Source: an uncultured Hyphomonas sp.
GTDB taxonomy: Bacteria > Pseudomonadota > Alphaproteobacteria > Caulobacterales > Hyphomonadaceae
DNA length: 64,000 nucleotides
NCBI RefSeq assembly: GCF_963678195.1
Contig: NZ_OY782759.1
Coordinates: forward strand, 3,100,001-3,164,000
Direction: 5' to 3'
The stretch's first letter is position 1, and every line of letters starts with the position of its first letter. The translations under genes and the position numbers were made by a program. Positions 1 to 8,836 of this stretch are shown piece after piece. Below the pieces are notes generated by a model. It did not search any database, was not told the DNA's origin, and saw only the letters and a program-made list of their open reading frames with translations.

Positions 1-1
1 G

Positions 2-361
2 ATGCCGCAATTCGTTCAGGAACGGGGGATCGATTGCTCCAAACTGGAAGAGGCCCGCGGCCGGGTGCGACCCTGGCTGCAACGAATCGACCGGATGATC
101 ACGGAACGCCTGACCTGGGCCACGGGCCGGGTTGCCACTTATGGCGCGGCGCTGTCCGTTTCGCTCCTTTCAATGCTGATGATCCCGCTGGAACTGGTGC
201 CCTTCGCCGTTGCGGCGCCAGGCACGGCAATCGTCCTTTTTGGTCTGGCGCTCGTCGCACGGGACGGCGCCCTGATGCTGGCCGGGTTTGCGGGCACAGC
301 CGCCGCCTTCAGTATCGCGGTCTTCCTTGTGCCGTGGAACACGGTTGCCGGCTGGTTCTGA
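2..361 (+). CDS. ExoD-like membrane protein, C-terminal part (5' end outside window)
   Basis: The frame is open from the first bases, so the true start lies upstream; about 119 C-terminal residues are visible, whereas ExoD proteins are usually near 200. The stretch RVRPWLQRIDRMI followed by three hydrophobic segments (about residues 45-75, 76-92 and 96-115) is the pattern of the ExoD family. ExoD was first linked to exopolysaccharide production and alkali tolerance in rhizobia, but its molecular activity is not settled. The next gene is convergent, with a 6-bp gap. Family assignment is moderate because half the protein is missing. Confidence 0.65.
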   Translation: MPQFVQERGIDCSKLEEARGRVRPWLQRIDRMITERLTWATGRVATYGAALSVSLLSMLMIPLELVPFAVAAPGTAIVLFGLALVARDGALMLAGFAGTAAAFSIAVFLVPWNTVAGWF

Positions 362-367
362 GCCGTC

Positions 368-781
368 TTACGTTTCCGGCGCGGACTCTTCCGGTGCAGG
401 TTCGACCGGCTGCCAGAGTTCGAGTTTGCGGCCGTCCGGGTCCATCACCCAGGCAAACTTGCCATAGGATTCGATCATCGGCTCGCCCTCCATCGCCACC
501 CCTTCCGCCTTCAGACGTTCCAGCATGCCGTCAAAATCATCGACCATCAGGTTGAGCATGAAGTCGGCGTCAGACGGTTTGAAATAGTCGCTGCCTGCCT
601 TGAACGGCGCCCAGATCGTCCGGGCGCCCTGCGGGAAAAGGGCCGCGGAGTCGGCATGGACAAAACTGCTGCCACCATAATCGTCGATCTCCAGACCCAG
701 AACGCGCCTGTACCAGTCGCGCGTGGCGTCCACGTCTGCACAGTGGAAGAAGACGCCCCCCAACCCGATCACTTTTGCCAT
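368..781 (-). CDS. VOC family (glyoxalase/bleomycin-resistance fold) protein
   Basis: This 137-residue protein has one vicinal-oxygen-chelate module. It begins with a strand containing His (GGVFFHCADV), then DWYRRVLGLE, and ends with DPDGRKLELWQP, whose Glu is the usual second metal ligand. Single-module VOC proteins act as dimers on small substrates (lyases, dioxygenases, thiol transferases) or bind drugs, and nothing here fixes the substrate. The C-terminal tail is rich in Glu and Pro. It is divergent from the haloalkane dehalogenase gene with a gap of about 120 bp, so the two may share a control region; that link is inferred from position only. Confidence 0.8.
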   Translation of the reverse strand: MAKVIGLGGVFFHCADVDATRDWYRRVLGLEIDDYGGSSFVHADSAALFPQGARTIWAPFKAGSDYFKPSDADFMLNLMVDDFDGMLERLKAEGVAMEGEPMIESYGKFAWVMDPDGRKLELWQPVEPAPEESAPET

Positions 782-904
782 GCTCGTCGTGCCTTTCAGG
801 AATCCTGTCGGGACATTCGGCCAATTCCGCGCAATGATCCGTCCCGATACGCTTCCGCCACGCTAACGGCAGGAAGAAGAAAATCATAGATGGAAGGAAA
901 TTCC

Positions 905-1807
905 ATGACGATCGATGCATTGCGCACGCCGGACGACCGGTTTGCCGACCTGCCCGGCTGGCCCTACGCCCCGCACTATGTTGACGACCTGCCCGGCTAT
1001 GAGGGCCTGCGCGTCCACTATGTCGATGAGGGGCCGGAAAAGGCCGTGCGCACCTATCTCTGCCTGCACGGCCAGCCAACCTGGTCTTACCTTTACCGCA
1101 AGATGATCCCGGTCTTCCTGGAGTCGGGCGCCCGGGTCATCGCGCCGGACTGGCTGGGCTTCGGCCGCTCCGACAAGCCGGCGGCGGATGAGACCTACAC
1201 CTTTCATTTCCACCGTAACATGATGGTCGAGCTGGTCAGACGGCTGGACCTCCAGAACATCACGCTTGTCTGCCAGGACTGGGGCGGCCTGCTGGGCCTC
1301 ACCCTGCCGCCTGACATGCCGGAGCGGTTCGAGCGGCTGATCGTCATGAACACGGCGATCGCGACGGGCGAGTCGCCCGGCAAGGGGTTCGATGCATGGA
1401 AAGCCTATAATGCATCCCAGCCGGATTTGGACCTGGCGGCCCTGATGAAACGCGGCACGCCCGTCCTCTCGGATGCAGAGGCTGCGGCCTATGCCGCCCC
1501 CTTCCCCGACATCACCTACAAGGCGGGCGTACGCCGGTTCCCGGAACTGGTCATGGTCGCGCCCGGCATGGAGGGCGTGAAGACATCGCAGCGCGCGGCC
1601 GACTGGTGGGCCCGGGAATGGCAGGGCGAGACGTTCATGGCCGTCGGCGGCGCAGACCCGGTACTGGGCCCGCCGGCAATGGAGAAGCTGCGCGCGCAGA
1701 TCCGGGGCTGTCCCGAACCGATGCTGATCGAAGAGGCCGGCCACTTCGTTCAGGAATGGGGGGAACCCGTCGCCCGCGCCGCGCTGAAAGCCTTCGGGGA
1801 GCTCTGA
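905..1807 (+). CDS. dhmA: Haloalkane dehalogenase (DhlA-type, HLD-I)
   Basis: Alpha/beta-hydrolase predicted to cleave carbon-halogen bonds of haloalkanes to alcohol plus halide in the cytoplasm. The catalytic set known from Xanthobacter DhlA is all visible: nucleophile Asp125 followed by halide-binding Trp126 in QDWGG, second halide-binding Trp165 in FDAWK, Asp251 in GGADPVLG and His280 in AGHFVQEWG. Length (300 residues) is close to DhlA's 310. The cap region before Trp165 is shorter than in DhlA. I chose ATG 905 because GGAAGG lies 7-13 bases upstream; an in-frame ATG at 890 would add five residues and has no such site. The next gene, for a membrane protein, starts 2 bp after the stop, so the two are probably co-transcribed. 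Fluoroacetate dehalogenase and epoxide hydrolase are less likely because of the Trp pair. Confidence 0.85.
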   Translation: MTIDALRTPDDRFADLPGWPYAPHYVDDLPGYEGLRVHYVDEGPEKAVRTYLCLHGQPTWSYLYRKMIPVFLESGARVIAPDWLGFGRSDKPAADETYTFHFHRNMMVELVRRLDLQNITLVCQDWGGLLGLTLPPDMPERFERLIVMNTAIATGESPGKGFDAWKAYNASQPDLDLAALMKRGTPVLSDAEAAAYAAPFPDITYKAGVRRFPELVMVAPGMEGVKTSQRAADWWAREWQGETFMAVGGADPVLGPPAMEKLRAQIRGCPEPMLIEEAGHFVQEWGEPVARAALKAFGEL

Positions 1808-1809
1808 TC

Positions 1810-2202
1810 ATGCAGGACCTGATGAATGCCTGGCAGGCCGATGTCGCAAGACAGCCCCAATGGGTCCAGCACTGGCTGGACATCATGGTCATTGTCCTGG
1901 GCGGCTTCTCCCTCGTGTTCAGCTTTGTCCGGGTTGAGGCGCGCTGGGTGCTGGCGGGGTTCGTGTTGGGCGCCGCCACCCTGCTGGGCCTCTACAGCCA
2001 GATTGGCTATTCGCGCCTGCTGGGCCTCGCCCATGTCATCTTCTGGACACCCGTCCTGATCTACCTGCTCCGGCGGCGCGCCCATTGGCGTGTGAAGGAA
2101 ACCCTGTCCGGAAAGTGGATCGTGCTAGCCGTCATGATACTGACGATCTCGCTTGTGTTCGATTATACGGATGTGATCCGCTGGGTGTTCGGCGCGCATT
2201 GA
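1810..2202 (+). CDS. Small integral membrane protein of unknown function
   Basis: This 130-residue protein starts 2 bp after the dehalogenase stop, so translation is likely coupled. It has four probable membrane helices: IMVIVLGGFSLVFSF, WVLAGFVLGAATLLGLY, LLGLAHVIFWTPVLIYLL and WIVLAVMILTISLVF. A basic stretch (RRRAHWRVK) between helices 3 and 4 is probably cytoplasmic. I do not recognise a family and see no catalytic motif. The same frame stays open upstream inside the dehalogenase gene, but ATG 1810 is the first start that gives a membrane protein without a nonsense leader. Confidence 0.7.
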   Translation: MQDLMNAWQADVARQPQWVQHWLDIMVIVLGGFSLVFSFVRVEARWVLAGFVLGAATLLGLYSQIGYSRLLGLAHVIFWTPVLIYLLRRRAHWRVKETLSGKWIVLAVMILTISLVFDYTDVIRWVFGAH

Positions 2203-2237
2203 TTCAATAGCTGCTCCGGCTGGCGGTCTGGCCTAGA

Positions 2238-2690
2238 ATGGCCGACATGACCGATTCTCCCCTTCGCCCCGGTGCCGGCTGCGGCGCCGCAATCCTCGAC
2301 GAGCAGGGCCGCCTGCTTCTGATCCAGCGCCTGAAAGAACCCGAAGCCGGAGCCTGGGGCCTGCCCGGCGGCAAGATCGACTTTGGCGAACGGTCCGAAG
2401 ACACGGCCCGGCGGGAAATCGAGGAAGAGCTGGGCATCGTCATCGAACTGACGCGCCTTGCCTGTATCTCGGAAATCATCGACGGCGGTGACGGCCAGCA
2501 TTGGGTGTCGCCGATCTACGAAGCCCGCATCGTGTCAGGAGCGCCGCGTATCATGGAACCCGAAAAGCATGGCGGCTGGGGGTGGTTCAGCCGGGACGAT
2601 CTGCCGGAACGCCTGACCACGCCAGCGATCACTTTCCTTGAAACAACTGCGAATGGGGCATGGCGGCCTGCCCTGAAGCAGTCTTTATAG
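2238..2690 (+). CDS. NUDIX hydrolase
   Basis: This 150-residue protein carries a full Nudix box, starting GGKIDFGE and continuing to the metal-binding REIEEELG. It is preceded by AILDEQGRLLLIQR and the GAWGLPGG approach seen in MutT/NudB-like enzymes. It should hydrolyse a nucleoside diphosphate linked to another moiety using Mg2+; the substrate cannot be read from sequence. It starts at ATG 2238 (an alternative ATG at 2247 would remove three residues). The downstream gene begins about 7 bp after the stop, so they are probably one transcript. Confidence 0.88.
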   Translation: MADMTDSPLRPGAGCGAAILDEQGRLLLIQRLKEPEAGAWGLPGGKIDFGERSEDTARREIEEELGIVIELTRLACISEIIDGGDGQHWVSPIYEARIVSGAPRIMEPEKHGGWGWFSRDDLPERLTTPAITFLETTANGAWRPALKQSL

Positions 2691-2697
2691 GTTGCGC

Positions 2698-3318
2698 ATG
2701 CGCTGGCTTCGCCGAATCGTATTCTGGCTGATCTTCCTTGATCTGGTCGCAACCGCCCTCTTCTGGGGCGCGAGCCGGTTTATGGACCAATCGCGCACCC
2801 TGACCGGCGGCACGGGCGTCGTCTTCTACACAGACAATAACAAGGATGCCGCCGCGCGGATCGCCAAGGCGGTGAACCTCCTGAAGGCCGGCAAGCTGGA
2901 CCGGCTTTACATGGTGGGCGGCCACCGCCCGCAGGAAGGCTGGCTCGGCAGCCAGGAAATGGCGCTGATCGCCGCGCGCGGTTCCGGCCTTGGCGGGCGG
3001 ATCTCGGCGGATGTGGAAAGCCGCGATACGATCTCGGGCCTGAAGAACCTCGCACGCGATGCCAAAACCAAGGCGCCCGGTGAAATCGTCTTTGTTTCCA
3101 ATTGCATGCAGGTGATCCGGGCGAAGGTCATTTACAATGCCCAGCCTGACCACCAGTCACAGGTCAAAGGGGCCTGTCCGCCGGGCGATCTCAACCCGCT
3201 CGACATATGGCGGCGCGCCCACTACGAGGCCGGTGCCTGGATCCTGTATGCAATGCCGGCAGGCTGGCGGGATGCCGTGCTGGACCGGCTGCGGGGCGCC
3301 GACGAACCCGCCGAATAA
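2698..3318 (+). CDS. YdcF/SanA-like DUF218 protein, membrane anchored
   Basis: The 206-residue product has one N-terminal membrane anchor (WLRRIVFWLIFLDLVATALFW), then a DUF218-type domain starting GVVFYTDNN, with the KLDRLYMVGG strand and the ESRDTISGLKNL helix typical of the SanA/ElyC/YdcF group. E. coli members affect vancomycin sensitivity and late peptidoglycan steps, but no enzyme activity is established. I chose ATG 2698 rather than the TTG at 2692 because it gives the normal anchor start. It follows the Nudix gene closely. A 181-bp gap then separates it from pckA, which looks like a separate promoter region. Confidence 0.72.
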   Translation: MRWLRRIVFWLIFLDLVATALFWGASRFMDQSRTLTGGTGVVFYTDNNKDAAARIAKAVNLLKAGKLDRLYMVGGHRPQEGWLGSQEMALIAARGSGLGGRISADVESRDTISGLKNLARDAKTKAPGEIVFVSNCMQVIRAKVIYNAQPDHQSQVKGACPPGDLNPLDIWRRAHYEAGAWILYAMPAGWRDAVLDRLRGADEPAE

Positions 3319-3499
3319 ACATTGTTCGAAATCGGCACATCCGCGCCTTTGGACGATCCGGGTGCGCCGCACCATGCAAATAAATCAAACAAGCGGTTTC
3401 GTAACAGGCACAAATGTTGCAAATTTTCGGCGGGTAAGCCAAACGAGCGCGCGAATTGCGCTGGGGAATTAGCACTAAAAGGCAGGAACAGAGGCTAAA

Positions 3500-5092
3500 A
3501 TGAGCGATACTGTAGCTATCCTTGGAGAACTGGGGATTGAGCCCAAATCCGTCCGCAAAAACTGGAACGAGGCTCGTCTTTACGAGACGTCTGTTGCGAC
3601 GGGCGAAGCACGTGTCGCTGATGGCGGCCCTCTCGTTGTAGAAACCGGACAACACACCGGCCGTTCCGCCAAGGACAAATTCACCGTCCGTGATGAAACG
3701 ACGGAAAACACGGTGTGGTGGGATAACAATGCGGCCATGACGCCGGCCCATTTCGATGCCCTGCTGGAAGACTTCAAAACCCACCTGGCCAGCAAGGATG
3801 TGTTCGCTCAGGAACTTTTCGGCGGCGCTGACCTGTCCCACCGCCTGCCGGTGACCGTGATCACCGAATACGCCTGGCACTCGCTCTTCATCCGTCACCT
3901 GCTGCGGATTCCGGAAGCCGGCGAATATGAGAACTTCGAGTCGCAATTCACCATCATCAACTGCCCGAGCTTCCGTGCAGATCCGGCGCGCCATGGCTGC
4001 CGCTCCGAAACGGTGATCGCGGTCAACTTCGCCAAGCGCATGGTCCTGATCGGCGGCACGTCCTATGCCGGTGAGACCAAGAAGTCCGTCTTCACCGCCC
4101 TGAACTATTACCTGCCGGCCAAGAATGTCATGCCGATGCACTGCTCGGTGAACACCTCGCCGGATGATGACGCGGCCATCTTCTTCGGCCTGTCGGGCAC
4201 CGGCAAGACGACCCTGTCCGCCGACGCCAGCCGCATTCTGATCGGCGACGACGAACATGGCTGGTCGGAAAACGGCCTCTTCAACTTTGAAGGCGGCTGC
4301 TACGCCAAAATGATCAAGCTGTCGGAAGAGGCAGAGCCGGAAATCTTCGCAACGACAAAGCAGTGGGGCACTGTCCTCGAAAACGTCGTGATGGATGCCG
4401 AAACCCGCGAACTGGACCTCGACGATGCGACGCTCGCCGAGAACTCCCGCGGCGCCTACCCGATCTCGGCCATCCCGAATGCGTCCCTGTCAGGCCGCTG
4501 CGGCCAGCCGAAAAACCTCATCATGCTGACGGCAGATGCCTTCGGTGTCCTGCCGCCAATCGCCAAACTGACCCCGGCCCAGGCGATGTACCACTTCCTG
4601 TCCGGCTACACCGCCAAGGTTGCCGGCACAGAGAAAGGCGTCACCGAACCGACGGCGACCTTCTCCACCTGTTTCGGCGGCCCGTTCATGCCGCGCCATC
4701 CGTCCGAATACGGAAACCTGCTGCGCGAGCTCATCGGCAAGTATGATGTGAACTGCTGGCTGGTCTCCACCGGCTGGACCGGCGGCCCGTACGGCACCGG
4801 CCATCGCATGCCGATCAAGGCCACCCGCGCCCTGCTGAACGCCGCCCTCGACGGCTCGCTGAACGATGTCGAGTTCCGCACGGACGAGACCTTCGGCTTC
4901 CAGGTTCCGGTCGCCGTGCCGGGGGTCGATGCAAAGATCCTCGATCCGCGTTCGACCTGGGCCGACGGCGCTGCCTTTGACAAGCAGGCTGCCAAACTGG
5001 CCGACATGTTCGTGGAGAACTTCGCGAAGTTCGAAGCCTATGTGGACGATGCCGTGAAGGCCGCTGCACCGAAGGCCAAAGTCTCGGTCTGA
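3500..5092 (+). CDS. pckA: Phosphoenolpyruvate carboxykinase (ATP)
   Basis: Converts oxaloacetate and ATP to phosphoenolpyruvate, ADP and CO2, the entry step of gluconeogenesis. The 530-residue length fits the ATP-type enzyme (about 540). The P-loop [11 protein letters not shown] begins near residue 230, the metal-binding IGDDEHGW follows, and the N-terminal [10 protein letters not shown] and FNCPSF-like segments match the family. ATG 3500 is preceded by a purine-rich site (AGGAACAGAGG). The gene stands alone: 181 bp upstream hold no other gene, and a strong terminator follows 26 bp after the stop. A single-gene transcript suits a carbon-source-regulated gene, but I could not identify the operator. 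Confidence 0.97.
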   Translation: MSDTVAILGELGIEPKSVRKNWNEARLYETSVATGEARVADGGPLVVETGQHTGRSAKDKFTVRDETTENTVWWDNNAAMTPAHFDALLEDFKTHLASKDVFAQELFGGADLSHRLPVTVITEYAWHSLFIRHLLRIPEAGEYENFESQFTIINCPSFRADPARHGCRSETVIAVNFAKRMVLIGGTSYAGETKKSVFTALNYYLPAKNVMPMHCSVNTSPDDDAAIFFGLSGTGKTTLSADASRILIGDDEHGWSENGLFNFEGGCYAKMIKLSEEAEPEIFATTKQWGTVLENVVMDAETRELDLDDATLAENSRGAYPISAIPNASLSGRCGQPKNLIMLTADAFGVLPPIAKLTPAQAMYHFLSGYTAKVAGTEKGVTEPTATFSTCFGGPFMPRHPSEYGNLLRELIGKYDVNCWLVSTGWTGGPYGTGHRMPIKATRALLNAALDGSLNDVEFRTDETFGFQVPVAVPGVDAKILDPRSTWADGAAFDKQAAKLADMFVENFAKFEAYVDDAVKAAAPKAKVSV

Positions 5093-5118
5093 GCCCGATC
5101 AACTTTATCAGATATTGA

Positions 5119-5147
5119 GCGCCGCCTGCCCCCAGGCGGCGCTTTTT
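5119..5147 (+). terminator. Intrinsic terminator after pckA
   Basis: A perfect 10-bp GC-rich inverted repeat (GCGCCGCCTG / CAGGCGGCGC) with a CCCC loop is followed directly by TTTTT, the standard rho-independent form. It lies 26 bp after the pckA stop. Confidence 0.9.
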
Positions 5148-5303
5148 GGCATTCCTGTCCCCCATTTACACCTCTCGCCAGCGTTATCGGGGTAAAAATT
5201 GCCGTGATTTCCTGCCGTTTACGCGAACGTCAGGGCTGGTGTTCCCCACGCTGGACCAGTAGGGTGCGCCGCAACAATCACTGCAGTCCTTGGAGGGAAA
5301 TCC

Positions 5304-6512
5304 ATGCGTGAAGCCGTTATCGTATCTTACGCCCGTACGGGCATGGCAAAAGCCAACCGCGGGAGTCTGAACGACACCCACGGCATCACCATGGCGGGTC
5401 ACGCCATCAAGAGCGCCATCGAGCGCGCCGGCATCGAGCCGGGTGCGGTCGAAGACGTGTTCCTCGGCTCCGCTCAGCCGGAAGGCGCCACCGGACATAA
5501 CGTTGCCCGGAACGCCGCGCTCTGGGCCGGTTGCCCGTCCACCACCTCCGGCGCGACCATCAACCGTTTCTGCTCGTCCGGCCTGCAGGCGATCGCAAAC
5601 GCGGCGCACACCGTCATCAACGAAGGCGCCCCGGTCGCCATCGGCGGCGGTGTGGAATCGCTGTCGCTCGTTTCCCGCTCCGGCCACATGAACACCTTCC
5701 GCTACACGGAAGAGGAACTCATGAAGAAATGGCCGGCGATCTGGATGACCATGATCGAAACTGCCGAAATCGTTGCGGACCGTTACGGCGTCAGCCGCGA
5801 AGATCAGGACCGTTACTCCGCTGAATCCCAGAAGCGCACCGCCGCCTTCCAGGAATCCGGCAAGATGGCCGAAGAGATCGTCCCGCTGAAGACCCGCATG
5901 AAAATGGTCAACAAGGAAACCGGCGAAGAGACCTATCAGGACGTCGTCTGCGACAAGGACGAATGTAACCGCCCGGGCACGACCTATGAGACCCTCGCTG
6001 GCCTGAAGCCCGTCTTCTCCGGCGGCATGGTCGTCAAGGAAGGCAAGTATGTGACCGCTGGTAACGCGTCGCAGCTGTCCGATGGCGCCGCTGCCGTGGT
6101 CGTCATGGAAGCGCAGGAAGCCAAGAAGCGCGGCCTGACCCCGATGGGCCGTTTCGTCGGCTTCAACGTCGCCGGTTGCGATCCGGACGAAATGGGCATC
6201 GGCCCGGTCTTCGCTGTGCCGCGCCTGCTGGAGCGCCATGGCCTGACCGTTGACGACATCGACCTGTGGGAACTGAACGAAGCCTTTGCGTCGCAGTGCC
6301 TTTACAGCCGTGACCGTCTGGGCATCGACCCGGAGAAGTACAACGTCAATGGCGGCTCGATCTCCATCGGCCACCCGTTCGGCATGACCGGCGCACGCTG
6401 CACCGGCTCCATCCTGATGGAAGGCAAGCGCCGCGGCGCCAAGTGGGGCGTTGTCACCATGTGTATCGGTGGTGGCATGGGCGGCGCCGGCCTGTTCGAA
6501 ATCTACAGCTAA
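5304..6512 (+). CDS. Acetyl-CoA C-acyltransferase (thiolase)
   Basis: Thiolase of 402 residues, catalysing either thiolytic cleavage in beta-oxidation or acetoacetyl-CoA formation. The acyl-accepting Cys90 is in NRFCSSGLQ, the catalytic His in GGSISIGHPFGMTG, and the proton-donor Cys in TMCIGGGMGG. A clear GGAGGG site precedes ATG 5304. The gene is alone between two terminators. FadA-type degradative and biosynthetic thiolases share these motifs; the length and WELNEAFA segment favour the acetyl-CoA acyltransferase group, but the physiological direction cannot be decided from sequence. The acyl-CoA dehydrogenase at 41.8-43.0 kb is a possible metabolic partner. Confidence 0.92.
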   Translation: MREAVIVSYARTGMAKANRGSLNDTHGITMAGHAIKSAIERAGIEPGAVEDVFLGSAQPEGATGHNVARNAALWAGCPSTTSGATINRFCSSGLQAIANAAHTVINEGAPVAIGGGVESLSLVSRSGHMNTFRYTEEELMKKWPAIWMTMIETAEIVADRYGVSREDQDRYSAESQKRTAAFQESGKMAEEIVPLKTRMKMVNKETGEETYQDVVCDKDECNRPGTTYETLAGLKPVFSGGMVVKEGKYVTAGNASQLSDGAAAVVVMEAQEAKKRGLTPMGRFVGFNVAGCDPDEMGIGPVFAVPRLLERHGLTVDDIDLWELNEAFASQCLYSRDRLGIDPEKYNVNGGSISIGHPFGMTGARCTGSILMEGKRRGAKWGVVTMCIGGGMGGAGLFEIYS

Positions 6513-6532
6513 GATTTCAAAGATCTCATTCG

Positions 6533-6566
6533 AAGGGCCCCGGCGACCACCGGGGCCCTTTCTTTG
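6533..6566 (+). terminator. Intrinsic terminator after thiolase gene
   Basis: A perfect 11-bp stem (AAGGGCCCCGG / CCGGGGCCCTT) with a six-base loop is followed by TCTTTG. It sits 20 bp past the thiolase stop and before the porin gene on the same strand, so it separates the two transcripts. Confidence 0.85.
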
Positions 6567-6653
6567 TCACGTTTCTGTCAAATAAAGTGAGATGAACTGT
6601 CGTAAAAAATCTATATCTCCCCCGAAATTATGTCGGTCGTGGAGAGATTCCCC

Positions 6654-7832
6654 TTGGCGTTTCCGCCCTCCCCCAAATCCATTTTCGCCAGCTGCCTGTG
6701 CCTCGCCGCACTCGGTTTCCTGCCCCTGCCAGCCATGGCGGAAGACTGGGAAACGCAGATCTTCGGCCGTGCACAGTATGACTATACCGGATCAGAGGGT
6801 GACCAGTCCGGCTTTGAACATGACGGTGGCGAGATCCGTACAGCCCGTCTCGGACTGGACCTCAAACGCGGCGGCACGAAGGTCAGGCTGGAAGTCGCAC
6901 GCAACCCATCCGGCGAGGCAGAACTCACCGATGTCTATGTGAAGCAGGCGCTCGGGCACTCGGGCTGGTCTGTCCGCGCCGGGCAGTTCAAGACCCGGAA
7001 CTCCCTCGACGAGCAGACATCGGGCCGCTTCACATCCTTCTTCGAACGCCCGGCTTTTACCGATGCGTTCGCCTTCGACCGGCGCGCCGGTGTGCAGCTG
7101 GAACGCAATGGCAAACGCCACTCCGTTTATGCTGGTCTGTTTGCGGGCAACGTCAATGACACGGCGTTTTCCGGCACGCATGCCGCGGCCGTACGCTATG
7201 TCTTCACGCCGATGCTGACAGAGACCGAACTGCTGCACCTGGGTGTTTCGCTGCGGTGGCGCGAGGCCGACGATCAAGGATTCAGGTACAGGCAGCGCCC
7301 CTTCTCCCACGATACCGACCCGATCCTGTCCACGCCGCGCTTTGCCCGCGAAGACCTTTTCGCCGGCATCGAGGCCGCGACGATCCGCGGCCCAGCCTGG
7401 CTGGCGGCGGAAGCGGGTGTGATGGAGGCGGGCCATGGCCCGGCGGGCGAGGCGGTCTTCACGGGCGGCTATCTCGAAGCCGGTTATGTGCTTGGCGGCC
7501 ACCGCACCTATGAACACAGCAAGTTCGACCGGCCGAAGGTTTACCGCCCGGTGACGGAGGGCGGCCCCGGCGCGCTGGTCCTGGCCGTGCGCGCGGACTG
7601 GCTGGACATGACCGACAGCCCGGCCGATGGCGGGCGGATGGACACAATCGCCCTCGCTGCGGACTGGTACGCCACCTCCCACATCCATGCCGGGATTAAT
7701 CTCTATCGGATCGAGGCGGAGCTGGGGTCGGCCTCCTCAGGGCTTGCCCCGGCTTTCGCCGCTTATCGGCTGGCAGGTGGAACGTCTGAAGAGGTCACCG
7801 GTGCCAGCCTGAGAATTCAGTTCGACTTCTGA
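6654..7832 (+). CDS. OprO/OprP-type phosphate-selective porin
   Basis: Outer-membrane beta-barrel protein. A Sec signal peptide (KSIFASCLCLAALGFLPLPAMA) precedes the mature start EDWETQIFGRAQYDY. The body has alternating aromatic/polar strands, FKTRNSLDEQTSGRFTSFFERP as in the OprP loop-3 region, and ends ASLRIQFDF with a C-terminal Phe, the usual barrel assembly signal. About 392 residues is normal for the family. I prefer the TTG start at 6654: GGAGAG lies 8-13 bases upstream and it gives a standard signal peptide. ATG 6630 is in frame but has no ribosome-binding site. Specificity for phosphate, polyphosphate or other anions is not visible; no pst or phosphatase genes are adjacent. Confidence 0.82.
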   Translation: MAFPPSPKSIFASCLCLAALGFLPLPAMAEDWETQIFGRAQYDYTGSEGDQSGFEHDGGEIRTARLGLDLKRGGTKVRLEVARNPSGEAELTDVYVKQALGHSGWSVRAGQFKTRNSLDEQTSGRFTSFFERPAFTDAFAFDRRAGVQLERNGKRHSVYAGLFAGNVNDTAFSGTHAAAVRYVFTPMLTETELLHLGVSLRWREADDQGFRYRQRPFSHDTDPILSTPRFAREDLFAGIEAATIRGPAWLAAEAGVMEAGHGPAGEAVFTGGYLEAGYVLGGHRTYEHSKFDRPKVYRPVTEGGPGALVLAVRADWLDMTDSPADGGRMDTIALAADWYATSHIHAGINLYRIEAELGSASSGLAPAFAAYRLAGGTSEEVTGASLRIQFDF

Positions 7833-7942
7833 CCCGCCGGTCTGAACGCATTGTATTTGATAGAGTTTCTTATCGCTCACCTTAGTTCCGGCTCGGGGCA
7901 TTCGCTGATAGGCGGAACGAAAGCCCGGAAGGAACTGCCCTC

Positions 7943-8638
7943 ATGATCCGCACTCTGCTTGCCACCACGGCGCTGCTGACCCTTGCCAGCGCCTGCAGCC
8001 CGTCCGGCGGAGACACCGCCGCGCCGGAAGATGCGGCCGCCACGACGGGTGACCTGGCCGCCCTGCCCGAAGACGCAACCGGTTTCATCACCGCCAACCC
8101 GCTGCCACTGGCAGACGATGGCAGCATCCGCCGCGATGATTATGGCCGCCCGTATGAATATGCCCTTCTGGGGGAACAGCTGCCGCACTTCACCGGCACG
8201 ATGCTGGACGGCACCGCGTTCGATTCCACCGACCTGAACCAGTGGACCGTGATCGATGTGTGGGGCGTGTGGTGCAGCGACTGCCTGGCCGATGCGCCGT
8301 ACGCCGCAGCTCTCGCGAGGGCCATCGACCAGGATCCGGATCTCGACTTCGTGTCGATCCACGTCCCGGCCAGCGCCGCCCGTACCTCGCCGGAGGAGCT
8401 CTACAAGAAGTATGGCTCCATCGAGGCTTATTTCGATGAGAAAGGCTATTCCTACCCGGTCGTCCTCGACACGGATGCGAGCCTTCGGAGCGCGCTGCAA
8501 ATCGGTTGGACACCGTCCTACCTTCTCGTCTCGCCGGACGGTGTGGTGAAGGGCTATCGCAGCGAATTCTCGGCCGCGAAAGGCGAACCGGTGAAGGACT
8601 TCCTGAAAGACGTCGCCCGCGTGAAGGCCGGACAGTAG
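7943..8638 (+). CDS. Thioredoxin-fold (TlpA-like) lipoprotein
   Basis: The 231-residue protein has a lipoprotein signal (MIRTLLATTALLTLASAC), so it should be lipid-anchored in the envelope after a low-complexity Ala/Glu/Asp linker. The redox domain begins near residue 75 (LPHFTGTMLDG), with the active site WGVWCSDCLADAPY, a CxxC of TlpA/ResA style. The conserved Pro before the last strands is in GWTPSYLLVSPDG. It probably reduces or exchanges disulfides of an envelope partner. No cytochrome-maturation or DsbD-type gene is nearby, so the electron source is unknown. The gene stands alone, with 110 bp upstream and 198 bp downstream free of genes. Confidence 0.78.
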   Translation: MIRTLLATTALLTLASACSPSGGDTAAPEDAAATTGDLAALPEDATGFITANPLPLADDGSIRRDDYGRPYEYALLGEQLPHFTGTMLDGTAFDSTDLNQWTVIDVWGVWCSDCLADAPYAAALARAIDQDPDLDFVSIHVPASAARTSPEELYKKYGSIEAYFDEKGYSYPVVLDTDASLRSALQIGWTPSYLLVSPDGVVKGYRSEFSAAKGEPVKDFLKDVARVKAGQ

Positions 8639-8836
8639 GAATTCCCGTTCCGGGGCGGCGCGCGTTGGCCTGGAAAGACACAACCCGGCGTCGCACCTGG
8701 CCCAATCCGGTACCACTTGCCGATGCAGGCATCAGGAATGGCGTTTCCTGGGCTGAATCTACATGCAGCATTTGAACAATCTGCCTGCACGGGCTAACTG
8801 ATAGGCTCCGGACAGGGAAACGGGAGACGCCCCGGA

